Source: Pythium myriotylum
Taxonomy: Eukaryota > Oomycota > Peronosporomycetes > Pythiales > Pythiaceae
Length of the DNA: 64,000 nucleotides
Direction: 5' to 3'
Assembly: GCA_023091665.1 (NCBI GenBank)
Contig: JALJCQ010000027.1
Location: forward strand, 186,001 to 250,000
Shown here: positions 31,646-41,618 of the stretch, one piece after another
Numbering within the stretch: the first letter of the stretch is position 1
Layout of the letters: every line of letters starts with the position of its first letter
The notes under the pieces: model-generated
The model's database searches: none
Told to the model about the DNA's origin: nothing
The model's input: the letters and a program-made list of their open reading frames with translations, nothing else
Translations under genes and position numbers: made by a program

Positions 31646-31952
31646 CCCTAGTGCCAGTTGCACGCTCTTAGCCGTCGGGAAGTCACGTTTGGAGAGGCAG
31701 TGACTCGTCTTGACTGATGACCCTGAGAACAACTTCAGAAGTTCAAGTCTGCTGATTACTGCACAGTTCCCCTATCAAAGCGTCCCGATAGATATACCGT
31801 GCTAGAGAATCCGAGATGCATTCTTCAGGAGGATATAGAGGATTCCTCCCTACATCTGATGGAATGTTACTCGTCTTGGAGGCACAGCGCTCGGTCAGAC
31901 TGTGTGGAGTTGGTACAGTAACGTGAAGAATGATCAGTGGGTTCTGTTGGCC
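31646..31952 (+). repeat. Direct repeat flanking the protease locus, right copy
   Basis: Same orientation as 29381-29645. A 1.0-kb leader, the protease gene and its 3' flank lie between the two copies. Confidence 0.7.
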
Positions 31953-32261
31953 CAAGGTCTTAACGAGCTTGCTTGCATGGACTGTATCCGAAGTGATACT
32001 GGGGTTTACTGCTGTTCAGACCCTAATCTACAAAGAAGGGTGTGAGTGCATTGCGTGACCCATTGATAGGCGACAAATTGGCAGGATATGGAAGCTATCG
32101 CCACCCAAGCTCATTCATTACTAGCTACAGAGTCTTGCAGACTAGGTGACTGGAGTAATGCCAACAAGCCTGGTATCGATTGATAAAGTGGGATCTCCCC
32201 AAACACAACCTCGCTTGGTGTGGATAACGACCACAGTTCTTGAGCTTGGGCTCCCGGACAT

Positions 32262-32687
32262 TCAATGCTTCGTGCACCACACGTTCCCTTCAGCTGTGCA
32301 CTTGGACACCGTGTATTTGAAGTCGCCAGGGCTGCAAGATCCGGTCGTCACGACTGAGTCGTAGGATGTTGGTTCGTATTTCGTGCGCCAATACCGTACC
32401 CAGAGCCCGTCGGGGTTTGTAGCGTCATCGATACCGAAAGGCTGAGTTTCTGACTTGTCGACGTGGAAATAGTTGGCGTTAGCCTCCCATGCCCCTTGGG
32501 CAGCGCATTCGTGGCCGCCTCGCTCACCGTCAACCCAGCACCTGAGCTGGTGGCAGCCCCGGTACTTCAGCTGGCGATGGTCATCCTCTCTCACAAGAGG
32601 GCTGCGATCAAGCGCGTTCGACTCTGCCTCTACTCTACCAATTCCGGACATAGACACAAGAATGAGTACACCAAGAGTTAGCTTCAT
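32262..32687 (-). CDS. Secreted six-cysteine protein with RxxL-EDD segment, effector-like
   Basis: 141 residues from ATG 32687, which starts a signal peptide (MKLTLGVLILVSMSGIGRVEA, 1-21); an upstream in-frame ATG at 32738 would hide it. After the signal come RSPL at about 28-31 and REDD at about 33-36, reminiscent of degenerate RxLR and dEER host-entry motifs. The mature part has six cysteines (GCHQLRC, HEC, SC, KC, WC) and many aromatic residues. Six cysteines suggest an apoplastic disulphide-bonded protein. No family is recognised. The two ideas (RxLR-like, cysteine-rich) are alternatives I cannot decide between. Confidence 0.7.
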   Translation of the reverse strand: MKLTLGVLILVSMSGIGRVEAESNALDRSPLVREDDHRQLKYRGCHQLRCWVDGERGGHECAAQGAWEANANYFHVDKSETQPFGIDDATNPDGLWVRYWRTKYEPTSYDSVVTTGSCSPGDFKYTVSKCTAEGNVWCTKH

Positions 32688-34941
32688 GATGGCCGTTGGG
32701 CGTCCTGAGTAGAAGGCGAGATGACAGATACAGTGCAAACTGCAGAATGAACGATTCTAACCAGAGCTCACAGCAAGGGGGGAAATCACTGGTTCTCACC
32801 CGGGCTCATTGAGCTGAATATTTAATGGATTCCAATAGTTTGTGGAAAGTTGGCATTTTGCTGCGTAGTAGCAACTGGTGCTGGTAGTCTCCTCCTGATC
32901 GCCAGGGGGTCTAACGCCTTCCGTGATACAAAAAAACGCGTAGCTGTGAACGATTTTTCGAAGCATAGAGTGCGCTTGGAACATGACGGGATCAGCCGAT
33001 GTTTATGTGCAGAATAGCCATACACAGAGAGCTGCAGAAACGTGATCCACATAGCCCCCCTTCTTTGCAAGTCTTTGCTGAGAGCATGAGGATTCTCGCT
33101 CGGGTTTGGAAGACGAAATTTCCTGTTGATCAATGAGTCGCGATGCCTCGATAGACGCCTTGGGAGACTCAACGTCTATGCGGAACTGAGGAAGCTCGTG
33201 GCCAGATTTGATGGATTCCCCTCCCACCCAACAAAGTGATGATTGCCGTCGCTCAAGTGTAGTCTAGCATCCATGAGTGCCTCCGCGGATTCTTCTCCGG
33301 CCGCCGTAGCGGTGTTTCTAGATCGAGACTTGTCCACTATGCTCTGAAGCTGTATCGACTGCTACGCTGTGATGAAGCAATGCAAGGCAACAAAGGAGGC
33401 TGTCGGTGGTCCTGATAGCCAGCGTGAACGCGGGGACACTTAGTCGACACTTTTGTCCGCAACCAAATCGTTTCCTTCTCGATGTCAAGCAACGAACTCC
33501 AAAATGCTGCCGTCGTATCGTCCACAAGGAGGGGACGGGAGCCTCTTCGTGGCCTACCAGCAGAGCATCCAGGCAGAATGGTAGAGCCAATCTCAGGGGC
33601 ATGCGTTCCAACAGCATACGGGACACTGCACGAAACCTCATGTTGTGATAAAACAATGCAAGTGTAAGTTAATGACCTAGACGGCTGAGTGCGATCACTC
33701 TGCACCGAGAGCACGACTTGACCACCACCTTTCACTTCTCCGCCACGCTCACGAGCGCTGGAAAATGCTGGAAACGCCGTCAAGCTGCATATTCGTTCAC
33801 AACTAGATGCGTTCACGAGACGACAAAAGTTGAATGCGTGCGCGGAGGCAGGTATGCCGATGGTCAACGACACGTACAAGGACCGTCAACAGTAACGTCG
33901 TGAGCGAAGACTGCGGCGGCATGCCTGAGGGCGTCACTCACACCCCACAGAAATCAGTGATATAAGACAACGCCAGAAGCATATTTGTCTTGTTTGTTCG
34001 AAGCGGATGGCAATGAACGAAGATGTTTTCAGTTGGTTAGATTACGTGAACGTCGTCGGTGACGTTCTAGCATGCACGAACCCTAGATTGAGCGGTGGTC
34101 GTGATTACATACGGAACGCTGGGCTTGAGAGGCACTGACAAAGACGCTGTTGGACGGTCACTTCGAGATCGCCGCGATCCTCCGCACAACGGTGCGTTGC
34201 ACGAAACGCAACTCAAGGTTGGCGTATTGATGGTAGTCAACGATGAACGGCAGTGCCGCATTGCGAAGGCCGCCTGGTGCAGGAATGAGACGGCGCACAC
34301 GACGACGTCAGAGATATGGGTTCTGCACATTAAATCAATTCGAAGAACTCGGATGGTGTATTATGTGGGAGCGATATGTAATGAACTAAGTTTGACGTAG
34401 TGATATCATAAAGCAGTAGCCAAAAAAAAAACTGACAGGAAGAGGTTAGTGGAAAGAATGGAGAGAGAGTGGGGTGGGGTGGGGCTGGCGCACGCGCCAA
34501 ACCCCGCTGACAAAAATTCTACTGTGGAGTACCCACTAGGGGCATTCCTGAACCATTACAGCACCGGGGTGCAAGGGCCTGCTCCGGTTCATGTCAGCTG
34601 CCTCATTGATCACAGCCGAACACCAGTCAGGTAAGTATGATTTGGTACCTCTGCCCACGTCCAATAGTGTATACTCCAAACCTCCCGCTCCGTTGATTCT
34701 CACATTTCGACCCTCCATCAGCCAATCACATCTCTTCATCCGTCAAAATTTGATATCCGTTATGAAATCATTCATCATATTCCATGTTTACCTGACAAAA
34801 TGAATCTTTCAAGGCAACATTGATCTCTTCACCATTATTGACACACCCACACATGAGAGGATCCCAAGTGTACTTCCCGTCGATACACTTACTGCACACT
34901 ACCACTGTACTACTGCTACATGGATCTAAATAGACTAACCA
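32688..34941. other. No gene recognised; one dispersed repeat
   Basis: About 2.2 kb. The block at 33207-33335 repeats 27288-27395. Other frames are short and carry no domain that I recognise. Confidence 0.45.
33207..33335 (+). repeat. Dispersed repeat, copy 2
   Basis: TTGATGGATTCCC, GCCTCCGCGG and GCGGTGTTTCTAGATC, as in 27288-27395, same orientation. Confidence 0.5.
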
Positions 34942-36741
34942 CTAATGCGACCAGCTGCGCTGGCTGCTGAGCTTGCGCTCGTTGTCCTGCGTGAGCTCGA
35001 ACGTCTTCTCGGCCGCGAGCTGCAGCGTCTTCATCTGCGCGTACAAGTTCTTGAAATGGTCCTGCGACAAGTCCACGCCGCGCAATTCGTCCACCTCGGC
35101 TTTTGTGGGCATGCCCTTCGTGACAGGCAGCGGCGGCCGGCCGCCGCGGTCCGATTTGCTGTAGTTGACGAGCTGCTGGGGGGGCTCGGGCGCGGGGTGC
35201 TGGTACGATCTCGAGTACCCCGAGTACTGCTGCTGCTTTTGCTTCCTGAGCTCGCGCTGCTGCGCGAGGTAGAGCTGGTACTGCTGCTTCTCCCACTCGT
35301 CGTCGTCGTCGTTCGTGAGCGGCTCGAGAATGACCGACTCGGCGTCGTCGTCGTGGAGCTCGTGGCCTTCAAAGTCCAAGTCGGTGTACGCGCTGCTCGC
35401 GAGGCTGTTGCCTCGCGCCGGCGCGTCCTTGGCGATGATGCGCGAGTACTGGAGCGTCTCGAGGTCGCGCTCGCGGTCGCTGAACTGGCCCGAGGACGAG
35501 ATGGTCGAGATCGTGTCGCGGTGGCTGCGACCACTGCGGCTGGAGCTGCTGCCTCCGGAGCTGCGGCTGCTCGCGTACGAGAACTTGCGCGTCGAGGGGT
35601 CTTTGGGCTTGTTCCAGGGCGTAATCGGCACGCCGAGATTCATCTCAGCCGCGATGCGCACCGAGTCGTCGTTGACAGCTCGGAAAAGGCAGGTCTTGCA
35701 GACTTCGTACTTGTCGGTCTTGAGCTCGAGGCGGCGATTTGCACGGTGGAGCGCCTTGGTGTCGCGGCAGCGCGAGCAGACGCGCGCGTCGCAGAGCGCG
35801 CAGTCGTCCAGGCGGCCCGTGAGCGTGGCCTTCTTGGTGCAGAGCTCGCAGACGTCGCCCGTGTTGAGGTGGTCCGTGCGGCTGCTCCTGCCCATGTAGG
35901 CGTCCTTGTTCTTGATGATCCAGCTGAGCTTCATGTTGTGCGAGCAGCCGAGCGACTTCCAGGACGAGCTCATGGACTTGGCCGACGTGGCCACGGCCAC
36001 GGCCTCGGGCGCCGAGCCATTGGGCTCGACGTAGTTGGTCGTGTAGATCTCGATGATCTCGGGCGCGAGCTGCCGGAAGATGAACATGGTCGAGATGCGC
36101 GAGCGCAGGATCGGGTACTTGCCTTCAAGTGACGGACACTCGGGCACTTCAGTGTCGACCGAGTGGAGCAGGTGGTAGCCGATGCCTTCGCTCGCGATGA
36201 GCCCGGAGGACTGCATGACGATCATATCGCGCGGCGCGACGACCGAGTTGAGCCCTTGCACTTTGGACTTGACGATCCACTTAAGCGCGAGGAACCGGAA
36301 CGGATCTTCCTCACTCGCGCCCTGCATCTCGTGGAGCACCGAGCAGTCGACAATCTCGTCGTCGACGTACGCCGTCTTGACGACGACTGACGGTGGGTGG
36401 CGCACAGCTGTGCCCAGCAGCATGTCATCCATGCGCCCACGCACCGTGCCGCAGGCCACGAGCTTGGGCAGGATGAGCGGTCCGTCGCGCACGCGGCGCC
36501 CGAGCGGCCCGAAGACGCGCTCGCTCTTGTGCGTGAGCTGCTTGTAGACCGTGACTTTGTCGCGCTTCTTGATGGCCTTGTACTCGTGGCGCGGCAGCAC
36601 GCGGTTGTGCTTGTGGACAAAGTCGTGGAACTCGTTCAAGTTGGCCTCGACCACATCGTGGGCGATCTGCTCGAGCTCGAAGTAGCGCTCGGGCGTGAGC
36701 TTGACGAGGTCAAACGGCCGCTCCTTGAGAGGAAACTTCAT
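34942..36741 (-). CDS. START-domain protein with FYVE-like zinc finger
   Basis: 599 residues, single exon, ATG 36741. A START-like lipid-binding domain spans about residues 70-280. An eight-cysteine FYVE-type finger follows: C298/C301, C314/C317, C322/C325, C348/C351. The second half is low-complexity, Ser-rich, acidic and Gln-rich (a KQKQQQ segment near residue 500). This architecture is greatly expanded in oomycetes. Canonical FYVE domains bind PI3P through an R[RK]HHCR motif; here that position reads VCSRCRD, without the His pair, so membrane binding may differ. Probably cytoplasmic and endosome- or lipid-linked, by family inference. A CT run lies just upstream. Confidence 0.9.
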   Translation of the reverse strand: MKFPLKERPFDLVKLTPERYFELEQIAHDVVEANLNEFHDFVHKHNRVLPRHEYKAIKKRDKVTVYKQLTHKSERVFGPLGRRVRDGPLILPKLVACGTVRGRMDDMLLGTAVRHPPSVVVKTAYVDDEIVDCSVLHEMQGASEEDPFRFLALKWIVKSKVQGLNSVVAPRDMIVMQSSGLIASEGIGYHLLHSVDTEVPECPSLEGKYPILRSRISTMFIFRQLAPEIIEIYTTNYVEPNGSAPEAVAVATSAKSMSSSWKSLGCSHNMKLSWIIKNKDAYMGRSSRTDHLNTGDVCELCTKKATLTGRLDDCALCDARVCSRCRDTKALHRANRRLELKTDKYEVCKTCLFRAVNDDSVRIAAEMNLGVPITPWNKPKDPSTRKFSYASSRSSGGSSSSRSGRSHRDTISTISSSGQFSDRERDLETLQYSRIIAKDAPARGNSLASSAYTDLDFEGHELHDDDAESVILEPLTNDDDDEWEKQQYQLYLAQQRELRKQKQQQYSGYSRSYQHPAPEPPQQLVNYSKSDRGGRPPLPVTKGMPTKAEVDELRGVDLSQDHFKNLYAQMKTLQLAAEKTFELTQDNERKLSSQRSWSH

Positions 36742-39021
36742 GGTGGTCGCGACGCCGAGGATCCAGAAATGAAACCCGTGACGAGTGGATCAGCCGAAGA
36801 GAGAGAGAGAGATGGTTAATGGCCAGACGAGGCGGAAGACCGACCCAACTCGGATGCGATCTTGCTGTCGAGGAGGAGCAAGTGTTGACAAATCGCTGTG
36901 TGTAGAGGCTGCTCGAGGTCGGAGGTTTATCCGCGAGCGCGTTTACGAAGTCGCCGGACCAAGCGACGCGTTGACTGTCCGCTTGGCCGGGCTCTGAACT
37001 CTCTCTCTCTCTCGACGTCGCTCGTGCTCGGTGACAAGACCGCCCAGCTGATTCACCGAAGACTCATCACGAGCGCAACTGATCCACTCGGGCAGATGGT
37101 TGGCGTCTTCGAGAGGAGACCTCTCTCGCTCGTTTCGCTTGTTGCTGAGACCAACGGTTTGCGCTAGAGAGACCGTGGGTTCAGCCTCGACGGTTGGCTG
37201 CAATCTGCAATCGGGACATGTTGTCCGCGCCAGCCCAAGTCTCGATTGCAGATGCCACGTCGTCGCTTTCGTGACGGCCGGCGAGCCAGACGCATGCTCA
37301 AGGATCGCTGTCAACTAGAAGTGATGGGCCCTGGAAGCCAGCGTGGTTTGTTCATCACCGTAAACCAGGGAGCATCCATGCGTATGCGAATACGTAAGTG
37401 CGCTGGACTGCATCGACTAACGAGGCGTTCAGTGCGATGCAATTTTGCTTGTCCACTGACGTGTGGGGGGGCTTGGAACGAGCTGTCTCGGTCGATGACT
37501 GCGAACAACAGACGCGGCGAGTGGCCGTTGGAGCCTACTGTACCACCATGGTCGGTGATCGTGAACCCTCTCGCAACCCACCGATGTCCTGACGGAACTC
37601 AGCTGATGGGGAAGAGTTTATTGGGACAAGCTCAGCAAACGATCGTCCCTTCCGCTTTCTCGAGAATGCTACCGTACGATGATATTGCAATCGCCGTCAA
37701 CACGACACCGAGAGTCGGGGACGACTACATGTAGTATGTCTCGGCTGCTGTCACCCAATGCATTGGGAGGAAGGCTATCCGAGAGGCATCTGCTCAAAGT
37801 CACTCCACAGCATGGGTCGTTTGTCTGAGATGACCGGGTGAATGGGAAAGCCCAGGTGGCATCCCGTGGGCAGTCTGGAATCCCAGCAAATGAGTTCTTG
37901 GTCACTACTGAAAGGATGGAAGGCGAACGAAAGTCGTCAGGTCTTCGGCTGCGCAAAGAACTTGAACCACTTCTCTCTGGAGCCAGTCAAGGTGCTGAGG
38001 CGCGTCATAATCTCAACTTCAATACATAAGTATCATCATCCGCCTCGCTTTTTGCCACCTTGCAGGCGAGTGTATCAAGACGCTCGCATGCAGGCTTTGT
38101 TGAGAGAGCCAGGCCATGAGCAACAGTCCACTGTCGACATGGTTCTTTTGGAAGCGAAAAGCGTTGACGAAAACAGGCCGTCAGAACGTCGCGCGCGCTC
38201 TCTGCCGAATGTGTCCCATTTGCGAGAGCAGGGCCAGCGTTGTGCAAGCAGAGAGAGGCGCGATTCGTCAGGATCGCGTTTTAATATTGAGCACATGCAT
38301 GGGTCTCTCCAATTCATCTTGTTGTTAAAACAACAAGAAACATGGCTGCGAGAACACGAAGAGAGCCGTACATGTAGCTACGGCCTGTCCTACGACGAGA
38401 TTTTGTCAAGGCCCCGCATCAGAGTCGTGCCGACGGACGAGACAAGACTTATCCTCCGTCAGAGCTGCAGACGGATCATGGCGATTTGTCACTCGTCAAT
38501 CGTCAAGATTCGAATGCGGCAAATCCGCGCCTTCCCGACAGCCTTCTGACGCGCCAGAGCTCCTCCTTCCTCCTCTCATCGTCGGAAAAGAAGTTGACGC
38601 CTCAGCACGGGCACTTCTCGTTTACGTCTTTCGGACGATGATTGAGTGAAATCGACTCGATTCCTCGACGCCGCGATTCGCGAAAGAGCGAGAGGATGGG
38701 AGACTCAGAGGAGCCTGTGCCCCATCGAAACGAAAGCGCGCCAGCTGAGACAGCATCACGCTCAGTCTTCATGGGATCGGGAGGAATGGATCGTCCCATT
38801 TCGAGTGTGCCTCGAGGCTTTGCTGTACGAAAGAACTGCCGAGAAGGGAAAGTGGGGAAATCGTCACGGGAGGGAGAGGTTGATCCATTGATCCACACAT
38901 CGGGTCGAAGACGTGGTCTCCATTGAAGATGGGGCTTCAAGTTGAACCAGGAGGAACAGGTAGGTTCTCGTCAAGCACAACTGGCCACGAGGAACGAGCA
39001 CTGCTCCCGATGGATTGGTGT
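36742..39021. other. No gene recognised
   Basis: About 2.3 kb, GC-mixed, with CT runs near 37001, an 11-bp inverted repeat (37203-37213 / 37243-37253) and a small hairpin near 38318-38336 (CTTGTTGTT...ACAACAAG). Several plus-strand frames of 60-235 codons overlap without recognisable domains. A diverged or intron-rich gene cannot be excluded. Confidence 0.4.
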
Positions 39022-40040
39022 CTACTCTTCCAGACTCGAGACTGCGCGCTTGAGCAGCTCGTTGGCCGTGAACATGATGGCGATGGACGGCACGACCTTG
39101 ATAAAGTTGGGCAGCAGCCCCTTGTAGAGCCCTCGCACGCCCTCGGTGCGCACGATCCACTGCAGTCCGCCGAGCGTCGACGTGTATTCGCCGCCACCAG
39201 CGTGCATACTGCTCACCTGGAAGCGGCGACGCAGCAGATCCATCGGGTACGCGGCGGTCTGGCCGCAAGCGCCGGCGACAGCGCCGCACGCGAGCAGGAA
39301 GACGGCGTTGGGCTTGCCGTCCGCGTCCAACGGCGCCGACGAGCGCAGCGTTTCGAAGACCATGAAGTTGAGTCCGACGTACGGCGCGACGCCGAGCACC
39401 GTGGGCGACATGCCTCGGTACAGCGCAGCGACGCCCTCGGTGCGTGCGATGCCACGCAGCGCGTCGACGATCCCGCTGTACTGCGTGGTCGAGAGCCCGC
39501 CCTGGACGGTCAGCCGAGCTCGCACAAAGTCGAGCGGGTACGTGACCATGACCGAGACCACGCCGGCGATCGCGCCGCCCACGAGCTTGCGCACGGGCGT
39601 GACTCGGGTCTCTCCGTCGCGTAGCAGCAGCGGCTGCATGCGCTCGAAGCTGTTTGGCAGAGCCGTTAGTACTTCGACGGTCTCCGATAACGAACGAGCC
39701 CACAGTCTCAATTGACGTACACGGCGAATTGGATGGCGGTGTACGGGAACACGCGCGCGCAGTTGGCGCCGTTGCCCTTGAAGTAGCCACGGAGACCTTC
39801 CTCGGCGCCGATGCGGCGCAGCGACTGCCAGACGCCCTGGTACTTGGACGGCGAGGCCGAGGCCGAGGCCTTGAGCACGTCCTGGACCTGGTAGAGGATC
39901 TTGAGGCGCTCGAGCGGCGCGACGGCCGTGCGCGACGCGCAGCCTGCGACTGGCGAGACGCGTGAGCACGAGGAAAGCAAGCGAGCAAGAGAGAGAGACG
40001 CACTGCCGCCGCAGAGGAGGTTGCGCAGGTCCGAGTCCAT
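39022..40040 (-). CDS. Mitochondrial carrier family protein (SLC25), 3 exons
   Basis: Proposed exons 40040-40004, 39949-39721 and 39649-39022 give 297 residues. Intron 1 is 54 bp (GTGCGT...CAG); intron 2 is 71 bp with donor GTACGT, a perfect TACTAAC branch point and CAG acceptor. The joins restore LLCGG-IAGCASRT and QFAV-FERMQP, both typical of the family. All three carrier signatures are present: APLERLK, YPLDFVRAR and YPMDLLRRR. Six membrane helices in the inner mitochondrial membrane exchange solutes. The sequence is closest in style to CoA/adenine-nucleotide carriers (SLC25A16/A42, Leu5), but the substrate is not certain. Confidence 0.9.
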
Positions 40041-41618
40041 CGTGACGTCCGGCAAAGTGCGTCAGCGCGGCCAATGACAAGGCGACGTGGTGGGTGTATT
40101 CATGCTTGCAGTATTCAAAAGACATTAAAGTAACAAATAATGAAATGGAATACGACATTATATGCGTTAAGAGAGGTATGGTATTAAGAGGGAAACTCAT
40201 CCTTCCCGTTGATGAAAACCCTGGTATCCTTTGCACTCGTTTGGCCGAGCAGAAAGCGTCATTCTGTGACGGCAGTTCGTCGATAGAGTGATCTAATGAT
40301 ACGGAGCGAAGTCGCTTGGTTCTCAGAGGAAGACGAGGTGCTCGAACCCTCTCTGAACCAGTTGGAGCATGCGTGCGGGTGAGCTTTGGGCGCTCGCTTT
40401 TTTTCGTCTGGAGGAGTCAGATTGCGTGCTTGTTTGAGCATGAAGCCGAAAAATTGGTCACGTCCAGTGGGTTGGAGATCGCTTCTTCTGCACTCGTTTG
40501 GGAGACAAGAGGATGAAAAGCAACCCTTCTTTTTTCCACTCCACGGGGGTCTCCCACCACTTGCTTGACTTGTACAACCACGAGTCAAGACCAAGGGATA
40601 TCACAGCATCAGCGATTAGAGGTCGTCCCCCATGGAAACGTCAACACGAGCACGCTCCAGTTTGATGGAGAATGCATTGCTAGAGGAGGTTTACTCCCAG
40701 TGCGCGACCAGCCACAGAGGACAAACAAAGGCGCTCGGAAGTGAAAGTGACTGGACGAAGCCACCGCCGACCCCACGACACAGACTGACCCCTTCAGAAC
40801 AGTGGTTGAACCCCGACACAGACTGAACAGCCTACAGCCGAGACGAACGACTGGGCGGCGAAGCTCGGCGTGTTCTTCGTCGTCCACCAGCTGGAGATGC
40901 GTCCAGTCGCTGAGTCAACTCGTCCCTAAAAAATAAAACAATTATACTCATAAAAATGTATCACCCACATCGTCTCGAGAGCCCGTGAGCAGCTCCATGT
41001 TCTCGAACGTGCCAAAATGGCCTCAGAGACACGCAGTGGAGCCATTGAGGCGTTCGCGTTCCGGTCCCAGACAACGGAAGCTGTCTCGGGGGTCAGTCAC
41101 GGTGAGACGGGGCAGGCCATGTCTGGTTTCACGTGGTCCACACTATTGCAGAATAAAAAGCCCGTGTTGGCTGTCACACGCGGCCAGAAACAGGCCATAT
41201 GGTCCTGGTTTCATGTGGTCCACGTTATATTCTTCCGACCATGATCCCCTTTTCCTCTTCTGTTGGTCTGGCTGAAGTGAAGGTTCGAAGTGAGTCAGTT
41301 CTGCTTGTCCGGAGATTCCTTTGGGTCTAAACGCCGCACTTCCAGTCCAGCCCCGTCGGCGTCTAACCTCGCGTCTATCGCTGCGTCTAACCGCTCGCGC
41401 ACTCTCGCGTTCCCCCGCCGCCGCCTCCTTCCCGCGCTCCCTTCTCGCGCGCTCCCCGCGTCTGCGCGTCTCCGCGACAACTCGCCGCTCTCTTCGCTCG
41501 TTCCTCGCTTCCGTGCCTGCGACACCGCTTCTGCGTCCTCTGTGTTAGTCCCCGACTAACCCAGAGACTAAGAGCGCGTCTAACCAAGCCTTCCCTTTTT
41601 CCGTCTCCCAACTCGAAA
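40041..41618. other. Intergenic, nothing recognised
   Basis: About 1.6 kb between divergently transcribed genes (carrier leftward, kinase rightward), so it should hold both promoters. The last 300 bases are rich in CGC/CT words and include upstream frames without domains. Confidence 0.5.

Noticed and set aside
34945..36132. 395-codon plus-strand frame
   Set aside because: Antisense to the START/FYVE-like gene; composition-driven and without domains.
37246..38549. Overlapping plus-strand frames of 160-235 codons
   Set aside because: No motif, no signal peptide and no consistent splice pattern; left as unassigned intergenic sequence.
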